The notes under the pieces are model-generated. The model was not told where the DNA came from and ran no database searches. It saw only the letters and a program-made list of their open reading frames with translations. The translations under genes were made by a program, and so were the position numbers. From the NCBI GenBank assembly GCA_030637245.1, contig DAOVVI010000016.1:1-11536 (forward strand): a DNA stretch of 11,536 bases, written 5' to 3'. The stretch comes from Cyclobacteriaceae bacterium (GTDB lineage Bacteria; Bacteroidota; Bacteroidia; Cytophagales; Cyclobacteriaceae). Below, in pieces: positions 5,803 to 11,536 of this stretch (position 1 is the first letter of the stretch; every line of letters starts with the position of its first letter).

Positions 5803-6630
5803 ATGAGATTCACCATTTCGGTTGTAATCGTGCAATTTGTTTGTGCAATAGGTTCGGCACAGGATATCGGCTCCTATTTGGGAGATGAAAGTTTTATGTA
5901 TGCTGAAACCAAGCAAATCAATCAATTTTTCAGGAGGTTCAATTCAGAAGAAGATCTTGAAGGTAAAAGGATATATGAAGGGAATCCGAATTACAGAAGT
6001 AAAGAATTCAGATCCAATTACATAGAGATGCTTTTTGACCGTCAGAATGGAGATATCACAAAGGAAATTAAAGATGAGTTTATTGCTGAAGTAACTGATG
6101 AATCCAACCCCTCATTTCTTGATTATTATGGTGGAAGATGGTTCGCAGAGGTAGATACAAAATTTACCTATCAGGGACAATCCCGAACTGTAGTTTTATT
6201 TTTACAATTGGAAAAGGAAAACCTGGGAATAAAGTGGGTAATCAACAATGTTTATTTCTATCCATTCACCAAACTTTTCTACACAGATTCTACAGCATTT
6301 GCTAAGTTTCTTCATCCAATGAGTCATGAACTTGATTTCATGAATCTGATAAAGGTTTTTAGAGAGCCGGAAACTGTTGAGTATTATTTTGATGAAGATT
6401 ATAAACCGGATTTCAGAACCTTGTTTCTTTATGAAATAAAAAAAGGAGATTTGGTTTTTGAGACAGTGGAAAAAGTATCATTCCATTTTTTTCAATTAAA
6501 TGATTGGTACTTTCAGCTGAACGAATTTAACCGGCAAGGATACAATACCGGATGGCTAATTTCCAACCTTTCCAAAATACCGGAAGAACAAAAAAGCATG
6601 CTTCTCAAATATATTTATTATGAGAATTAG
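5803..6630 (+). CDS. Secreted protein of unknown function, possible divergent NTF2-like-style repeats
   Basis: A 275-residue exported protein with a signal peptide cut probably at GSA19|Q20. The mature chain is rich in aromatic residues and has no transmembrane segment. Recognisable stretches are QINQFFRRFNSEED (38-51), WFAEVDTKFTYQGQ (113-126), KWVINNVYFYPF (144-155), HPMSHELDFMNLIKVF (171-186), FHFFQLNDWYFQLNEFNR (227-244) and NTGWLISNL (248-256). The helix-then-strand layout, followed by a second helix-and-strand half, suggests two related alpha+beta units, less clearly related to the neighbours than those are to each other. It starts 26 bases after the previous stop, and its end overlaps the LRR gene by 11 bases (6620-6630), so translation of the two is probably coupled. 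The function is unknown; context suggests it works with the LRR protein. Confidence 0.72.
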   Translation: MRFTISVVIVQFVCAIGSAQDIGSYLGDESFMYAETKQINQFFRRFNSEEDLEGKRIYEGNPNYRSKEFRSNYIEMLFDRQNGDITKEIKDEFIAEVTDESNPSFLDYYGGRWFAEVDTKFTYQGQSRTVVLFLQLEKENLGIKWVINNVYFYPFTKLFYTDSTAFAKFLHPMSHELDFMNLIKVFREPETVEYYFDEDYKPDFRTLFLYEIKKGDLVFETVEKVSFHFFQLNDWYFQLNEFNRQGYNTGWLISNLSKIPEEQKSMLLKYIYYEN

Positions 6631-9211
6631 CTATAAAACCATCATTTATCGCCTCCTAATCTTTTCCTTCATCCTTGCAGGGTATAATTTATGCTTTGGG
6701 CAGGACAATACTGAAAAAGAGCACAGGAAAGAATACGAAGCAGAGGTACGTCAATTGGCGTCATTTCTCCAGTTTTCGATGAATTTTCTTGGAGATCCAA
6801 TGGTTTCTGCAAAAGATAAAGATGTCATTATCAATGAAAGTTTTTTAAAGATATTTAAAGATGAAAAAGTACAGATAGAAGATGACCTTGATGAGAATAG
6901 GGATGTAGTAACGAACAAAGATGTTCAGGCATACCTCAAGGATGTTGACTTCTTTTTTAAACAGGTAAAATTCGATTTTAATATTATCGATATCGCCAAT
7001 GATGTAACACAGGAGGGTCAGCTGTTTTTCACCATTAAAATGATGAGAAATCTAAAAGGGATCACAATTGAAAATGACAGTATTGATTCTGATCAGGAAA
7101 GGTATATTGAGGTGAATGTGGATGAGGAGAATAAGGATATAAAAATTGCCAGTATTTATACCACTAAACTAAGTAGAAATGAAGAATTGACCTATTGGTG
7201 GACGGGATTGAATGAAGAATGGAAAACATTTCTTGGCGTAGATATTGAAATAAAGGAAGGATTGAGGTTGAGTGAGATTCGGGAATTCTCTGATTCAACT
7301 TATGTGGTTGATGATCAGCAAATCATAGACACGATTAAAATTATTGATTTTGTAATAAAAGCTGCCGGGAAAGAACAGATAAATCTTTCGGGGAGTAAGA
7401 TCATTACCGACCTTAAGCCACTGGATCAACTGAAGAATCTGCGTAAACTTGATATATCTTCTTCAGATATTATTGACCTTTTCCCCATACGAAATTTAAC
7501 GACCTTAGAGTCACTGGATTGTTCCAACACGATGGTCGATAACCTAATGCCGCTCAAATATTCCAAGTCGTTAAGGGAATTGTATATCAATAATACGCCG
7601 GTTACCAGCATTATGGTGATTAAGAATTTTGATAAACTTGAATCCATTCATATGGAACAAACGGTAATTGATAGCTTACCTCCTTTAAATAAGTTAATTC
7701 ACCTGAAAGAACTGAATTGTTCCAGTACAAATCTGATAAGTCTGGATTCGGTAAAAATTTTAAAATCTTTGGTTGATCTTGACTTTTCAAATACTTCTGT
7801 TGATGATCTTGAGCCTATTTCGGAGCTGAAAAATCTTAAGAATTTAACTTTTAACCGGACTAATATTAAAGACCTGGCGCCACTGGCTGATCTAAATAAT
7901 CTGGAAGAAATCACTTTTGAAAACTCAGAGATCGATGACCTTAAGGCGCTAAAGGACCTGGAAAAATTGGTGACAGTCAATGCGGATGAATCAAAGATTG
8001 ATCTGGAGGATTTTATAGCTTTTACTAAGATCAGACCAGAAGTTGACGTCATTTTCATGACGGATGAATTATTTGCTTTTTGGGAAGATTTGGATGAAGC
8101 ATGGGATGATGTCATTAGTTCAAAACTTCAATTTTCGGATACCATTTCGAAAGAACAAATCCATAGGATTTTAAAAATAAAGGAAATTGATATTCGCGGT
8201 AATATGGAGATTGGTAATCTCGAACCACTTCAATACATGCCATTATTGGAAGAGGTAATTTTTTCTGATACACAGGTATCCGATTTGAGTCCGCTTGAAA
8301 ATCTACAATACATCCGAATTTTAAATGGGGCAAATTCGCGGGTTGTTGATCTGTCTCCGGTAAAAGGATTAGCAAATCTCGAAGTCATGATTTTTAATCA
8401 CAACGGCATTGATGATATTTCCGCAATTTCTGGAATGCGTCAAATTGATTCGCTTTTTTTTAGCAATACAAGGGTAAAGGATATTTCGGTATTGAATAAC
8501 CTAAAGAAATTTAAAGCAGCCTATTTTGAGCATACTCAGGTTGCGGATGAAGATTTTCAAAAGTTGGATTTTGATGAGGATAGCTCGATCGTTGTTTATA
8601 AAACTGATAAATTAAGAGCATGGTGGGGTAATTTGAATGATGAATGGCAGAATATTTTCAAGGAATCAAATAACCTGCCGAGCAGACCTTCGACAGAGCA
8701 GCTTCATCAATTGGCAAGTAAAAAAGTTTTGAATATTAGTAGCATATCGCTAAATAACCTGGATCCGATTCCTGAGTTTGTCAGGTTAAAATCTTTGACT
8801 TTTACTGATAGTAGGATCACGTCTTTGTACCCTTTGGTAAGTTTGAAGAAAATAGAAGAACTCAAATGCCCGAGAAATCCGATATCAGATATCGAGCCGC
8901 TTTCATCGCTCAAACAACTTCAGGTTCTTGATCTGGACAATACTCAAATTTCTGATTTGAAGCCTATCCGTTCGTTAATTGAATTGAGGGAATTGAAATT
9001 TTCGGGAACAAATGTAAAAGATCTCTCTCCGGTATCGGGGCTGGAGAAGTTGGAGACTTTAGAGTTTTCCAAAACAAAAGTGAAACAAATAAAAGCGTTG
9101 TCCGGACTATCCCATCTTAAAGTAATTAAATGCTATAACAATAAGATATCTCCAAAAAAAGTAGAGGATTTTAAAGTAAAAAATCCTGATTGTGATGTTG
9201 TTTTTTATTAG
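6620..9211 (+). CDS. Secreted leucine-rich-repeat protein with triplicated WW-cap/LRR modules
   Basis: An 863-residue exported protein. The signal peptide is cut probably at CFG27|Q28. Residues 35-185 form an alpha+beta domain that aligns by eye with the second cluster protein (phased features: F/L...GDP.VSAKDKD.IIN..., then VQAYLKDVDFF, then KFDFNIIDI). Three modules follow. Each opens with a helical cap (W194-x2-L197-x3-W201; W488-L491-W495; W669-L672-W676) and continues as internalin-style 22-residue LRRs (L..L.NL..L..S.T.I.DL.PL). LRR phases fall at residues 274-450 (nine), 543-631 (five) and 723-833 (six), with no insertion or deletion. Modules close with a strand (PEVDVIFMT, SSIVVYKT, PDCDVVFY), and the protein ends exactly at the third. 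LRR arcs bind proteins or glycans, so this is probably the recognition component. It has no T9SS-type C-terminal domain that I can see. Confidence 0.88.
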   Translation: MRISYKTIIYRLLIFSFILAGYNLCFGQDNTEKEHRKEYEAEVRQLASFLQFSMNFLGDPMVSAKDKDVIINESFLKIFKDEKVQIEDDLDENRDVVTNKDVQAYLKDVDFFFKQVKFDFNIIDIANDVTQEGQLFFTIKMMRNLKGITIENDSIDSDQERYIEVNVDEENKDIKIASIYTTKLSRNEELTYWWTGLNEEWKTFLGVDIEIKEGLRLSEIREFSDSTYVVDDQQIIDTIKIIDFVIKAAGKEQINLSGSKIITDLKPLDQLKNLRKLDISSSDIIDLFPIRNLTTLESLDCSNTMVDNLMPLKYSKSLRELYINNTPVTSIMVIKNFDKLESIHMEQTVIDSLPPLNKLIHLKELNCSSTNLISLDSVKILKSLVDLDFSNTSVDDLEPISELKNLKNLTFNRTNIKDLAPLADLNNLEEITFENSEIDDLKALKDLEKLVTVNADESKIDLEDFIAFTKIRPEVDVIFMTDELFAFWEDLDEAWDDVISSKLQFSDTISKEQIHRILKIKEIDIRGNMEIGNLEPLQYMPLLEEVIFSDTQVSDLSPLENLQYIRILNGANSRVVDLSPVKGLANLEVMIFNHNGIDDISAISGMRQIDSLFFSNTRVKDISVLNNLKKFKAAYFEHTQVADEDFQKLDFDEDSSIVVYKTDKLRAWWGNLNDEWQNIFKESNNLPSRPSTEQLHQLASKKVLNISSISLNNLDPIPEFVRLKSLTFTDSRITSLYPLVSLKKIEELKCPRNPISDIEPLSSLKQLQVLDLDNTQISDLKPIRSLIELRELKFSGTNVKDLSPVSGLEKLETLEFSKTKVKQIKALSGLSHLKVIKCYNNKISPKKVEDFKVKNPDCDVVFY
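7184..9208 (+). repeat. Three coding WW-cap/LRR modules
   Basis: The modules occupy residues 189-480, 481-661 and 662-863 of the LRR protein (about 7184-8059, 8060-8602 and 8603-9208). Inside each, the LRRs give a 66-base coding period. The DNA copies have diverged well apart while the protein register is kept, which points to old duplication under selection. The cap-to-first-LRR spacing is nearly identical in modules two and three (48 and 47 residues) and longer in the first (73). Confidence 0.8.
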
Positions 9212-9298
9212 GCAATAAATTGATTGCACATAATCTAATAGGAATTTTTTACTATACTTATAGTTTCTTTGTTCTTAATATTTTAACGCACTATAATC

Positions 9299-11290
9299 AT
9301 GAAAAAACATCACTTTTTAAATTTGTTAATAATAGTTCTGGTTTCATTATTTACCTGTCAGGATTTGCATTCAGCAGCAAAAGTAGCTGGAATTTTTTCA
9401 GACAATATGGTACTGCAAAGAGGCGTCAATGCTCCTATCTGGGGAACCGCCAATCCTGGAGAGAAGATTGTTGTCGAAATCCATGGATTGGTTTCTTCAA
9501 CGGTAACTTCCTCAGATGGGAAATGGATGGTTCGTCTTCCAGTATTTACTGCAGGCGGGCCATATGAACTCACGATAAAAGGTGATAATGAAGTGAAGTT
9601 CAAGGATGTGATGTTTGGGGATGTTTGGGTAGCCTCTGGTCAGTCGAATATGGCGATGAGACTTGAAAGCTCGAAAAATGCTGAAGAAGAAGTTAATAAT
9701 GCCAACTACCCGGATATTCGACTTTTTTACGTTCCAAGACGTGTGGGAAAAACACCGAAAGATGATTTAGAAGGTGGTCAATGGGATAAATGCACTCCTG
9801 AAGTAGCTAAAAGCTTTTCTGCTGTTGCGTACTTTTTTGGTAATGAACTGAATAAGGAGTTAAACGTACCTATTGGAGTGATCAATTGCAATTGGGGAGG
9901 GACACAGGCCGAGGCCTGGACGAGTGCTGAAATGCTGAAATCATTACCCGATTTCAAAGAGCGGGTGATAGAATTGGAAAATGGTCCGAATTGGGAGGAG
10001 GACATTCCGGCCAATAATGAACGGTCAAATAATAAAAGTGAAATAATCAATAATTCATTCAAGGGATTGGAATTAGGCGTACATAAAATCAATTATAATT
10101 CCAATGATTGGCCTGTCGTTATCGCGCCGAATTGGGATGAAGAATTGGAAGGAATTGTATGGATGAGAAAAGTAGTTGAAATCCCAAAAGAATATAAAGG
10201 TAAGGAACTCCGGTTTGACTTAGGCAGGATAGCTTACCACGCTACTGTTTACTTCAACGAAGTAGAGCTTGGCTCCACGACGTCACCGTATTTTACGGAA
10301 AATACCGTTCCAGCGAAGCTGGTTAAATCCGGGAAAAATGTGATTGCAGTAAGATTATTACATTATTGGGGAAAACCCAATTTTCAGGGTTCTGAAGGCA
10401 GAATGAAGCTTTATGCACCGAGTGGAGCAGTATTGGAAAGTCTGGCAGGTCCATGGAAGTATAAAACCGGGTTAGAACCTGCTTTTCCTGAAGTTGTGAG
10501 TTATCAGAATTATTCTGCAAGTTTATTTAACGGAATGTTATATCCAATTATACCATTTGGTATAAAAGGCGTGATTTGGTATCAAGGCGAAAGTAATGCA
10601 GGCCGGGCGTATCAATACAGAACTCTTTTTCAATCTATGATCGAAGACTGGCGTGTGAGATGGGGCATGGGTTATTTCCCATTTTTATTTGTGCAATTGG
10701 CCAATTATATGGATATCCCCGAAGTACCGCAAGAAGATGATTGGGCTGAGCTTCGGGAGGCGCAAACTATGGCGCTTCGACTGCCAAATACAGGAATGGC
10801 AGTGACTATCGACATTGGAGAAATGTTTGACATTCACCCCAAAAACAAGCAGGATGTAGGACATCGACTGGCATTGGCAGCTAAAAACATAGCCTACAAC
10901 CAAAACATTGTTTATTCAGGACCATTGTACAAATCCATGGAGATTAATGGCAATGATATTGAGATTGCCTTCGATCATGTGGGTAAAGGTCTGCAAATGA
11001 AAGGTGAAAAATTAACCGGATTCCAGATCGCCGGCAAGGACAAGAAATTTTATTGGGCAAAGGCACAGATTGTAGGTGGTGAAGTTTTTGTGTCCAGCGA
11101 TAAGGTAAAAGCCCCAGTTGCCGTGAGGTATGGATGGGCGATTAACCCGGAGTGCAATCTCTATAATAAAAACGGGCTGCCAGCCTCCCCTTTCAGAACA
11201 GACGATTGGCCGGGGAAACACAACCGAAGTAGTTGCAGAAAAACTAAAAAAATTAGTAATAATACTAAATATATTAGTTATTCTCTCTAA
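9299..11290 (+). CDS. Sialate O-acetylesterase-family SGNH esterase
   Basis: Exported carbohydrate esterase, likely removing acetyl groups from sialic acids or other sugars in the periplasm. The signal peptide spans residues 1-26; Cys20 has a poor lipobox. A beta domain opens with the family signature MVLQRGVNAPIWGTANPGE (37-55). The nucleophile is Ser116 in ASGQSNM, the NWGG block is at 198-201, GVIWYQGESNAG lies at 424-435 and the catalytic acid/base pair is Asp511/His513 in DIHPKNK. Residues 270-375 form the jelly-roll insert common in this family (WMRKVVEIPKEY, RFDLGRIAYHATVYFN). The family core ends at SPFRTDDWPG (630-639). The last 24 residues are Ser/Lys/Asn-rich and unlike the family, possibly from a frameshift at 11212-11218. 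The gene begins 87 bases after the LRR gene, with no clear terminator between, so read-through is possible. Exact substrate is uncertain: no sialic acid genes are in view. Confidence 0.88.
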   Translation: MKKHHFLNLLIIVLVSLFTCQDLHSAAKVAGIFSDNMVLQRGVNAPIWGTANPGEKIVVEIHGLVSSTVTSSDGKWMVRLPVFTAGGPYELTIKGDNEVKFKDVMFGDVWVASGQSNMAMRLESSKNAEEEVNNANYPDIRLFYVPRRVGKTPKDDLEGGQWDKCTPEVAKSFSAVAYFFGNELNKELNVPIGVINCNWGGTQAEAWTSAEMLKSLPDFKERVIELENGPNWEEDIPANNERSNNKSEIINNSFKGLELGVHKINYNSNDWPVVIAPNWDEELEGIVWMRKVVEIPKEYKGKELRFDLGRIAYHATVYFNEVELGSTTSPYFTENTVPAKLVKSGKNVIAVRLLHYWGKPNFQGSEGRMKLYAPSGAVLESLAGPWKYKTGLEPAFPEVVSYQNYSASLFNGMLYPIIPFGIKGVIWYQGESNAGRAYQYRTLFQSMIEDWRVRWGMGYFPFLFVQLANYMDIPEVPQEDDWAELREAQTMALRLPNTGMAVTIDIGEMFDIHPKNKQDVGHRLALAAKNIAYNQNIVYSGPLYKSMEINGNDIEIAFDHVGKGLQMKGEKLTGFQIAGKDKKFYWAKAQIVGGEVFVSSDKVKAPVAVRYGWAINPECNLYNKNGLPASPFRTDDWPGKHNRSSCRKTKKISNNTKYISYSL

Positions 11291-11316
11291 CTTTACATCC
11301 TTAATTATTATGGAGG

Positions 11317-11536
11317 ATGTGTACAAGGTTTACGATAGTTTCTGGTGTTACAGCGATTGAGCGTGAATTTCAAGCGGAATTTCAGTATTCCTACAAGAAA
11401 ACCTATAATGCTCATTTTGGGTTGGAACTGCCTGTCATTAAATCTGGAGATGAAGATAAAATTGTTGCCTCGCGATGGGGCTTGGTTCCTTTCTGGGCGA
11501 AAGAGCCGAATCTCAAATTTCACAACATCAATTCCC
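11317..11536 (+). CDS. Second SRAP-domain protein, divergent paralogue (3' end beyond window)
   Basis: From ATG 11317 the frame stays open to the window edge, giving 73 codons. It begins MCTRFTI, so Cys2, the crosslinking residue of SRAP proteins, is in place. Further family features follow: TYNAHFGLELPVI (29-41) replaces the usual RYNAAPTQ with Asn31 kept, SRWGLVPFWAKE (52-63) matches GLIPKW, and FHNINS (68-73) is where the NARSE-like block begins. The Cys-to-core spacing agrees closely with the SRAP gene at 1783-2481, although most side chains differ, so this is an older paralogue. The ATG at 11310 is out of frame; Cys2 fixes the start at 11317, even though GGAGG (11312-11316) abuts it and is too close to act as a normal ribosome site. 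It starts 26 bases after the esterase stop and may be co-transcribed. Confidence 0.82.
   Translation, partial: MCTRFTIVSGVTAIEREFQAEFQYSYKKTYNAHFGLELPVIKSGDEDKIVASRWGLVPFWAKEPNLKFHNINS

Noticed and set aside
7699..8115. 138-codon minus-strand frame inside the LRR gene (also frames at 7426-7647, 8115-8375 and 8707-8913)
   Set aside because: Shadows of LRR codons; the sense strand has perfect repeat register and a signal peptide.
7376..9199. 66-base periodic repeats as a possible CRISPR-like or DNA tandem array
   Set aside because: Periodicity is at protein level (22-residue LRRs); the DNA copies are diverged and lie within one long coding frame.
9251..9264. ACTATA-CT-TATAGT inverted repeat between the LRR and esterase genes as a terminator
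   Set aside because: All but two stem pairs are A-T, the loop is two bases, and there is no T-run directly after it; too weak to call.
9356..9361. Lipoprotein cysteine (Cys20) in the esterase signal peptide
   Set aside because: Residues before it (LFT) do not fit a lipobox; ordinary signal peptidase cleavage a few residues later is as likely.
9220..9567. 115-codon plus-strand frame overlapping the start of the esterase
   Set aside because: Runs out of frame through the well-conserved esterase N-terminus; composition is not protein-like.
11130..11360. 76-codon plus-strand frame across the esterase end and the SRAP start
   Set aside because: Not taken as a gene of its own; part of it may be the displaced esterase tail, reported as the frameshift finding.

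Overview
The window looks like chromosome from a Bacteroidota bacterium, probably of the Cytophagales/marine type. It is AT-rich. Shine-Dalgarno sequences are largely absent. Two upstream regions carry an exact match to the Bacteroidota -7 box (TAnnTTTG). Exported proteins have the usual short signal peptides cut before Gln (LA|Q, SA|Q, FG|Q). This is inference from sequence style; there is no rRNA or marker gene to place it more finely.

Layout. Bases 2-205 hold the 3' end of an outer-membrane beta-barrel-like gene (+). Bases 252-4278 are a minus-strand block of largely housekeeping genes: a 75-residue orphan downstream of fabH (KAS III, start of fatty acid synthesis), a SRAP/YedK-type DNA-protein crosslink protein, a YheT-type alpha/beta hydrolase, and a 77-residue orphan with its own promoter candidate and a strong terminator. 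The gene-free stretch 3582-4044 carries three inverted repeats and a possible broken small gene. From 4518 the plus strand carries a tight four-gene cluster (gaps of 32 and 26 bases, then an 11-base overlap). It encodes a coiled-coil envelope protein, two small secreted proteins and an 863-residue secreted leucine-rich-repeat protein. A sialate O-acetylesterase-family protein follows at 9299. The window ends in the first 73 codons of a second, divergent SRAP gene, which runs off the edge.

How they fit together. The four-gene cluster is the most distinctive part. The C-terminal domain of its first protein, most of the second and the N-terminal domain of the LRR protein can be aligned by eye as one roughly 100-residue alpha+beta domain (NTF2/SnoaL-like in style, unproven). 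The LRR protein is built from three copies of a module: a WW-x2-L-x3-W helical cap, then LRRs in an unbroken 22-residue register, then a closing beta strand. I infer a periplasmic or surface complex of related proteins, with the LRR protein as the binding scaffold; its target is unknown. The esterase may be read through from this cluster, since no convincing terminator separates them. The two SRAP genes are separate paralogues and not a local duplication.

No tRNA, rRNA, CRISPR array, insertion sequence or integrase was seen.
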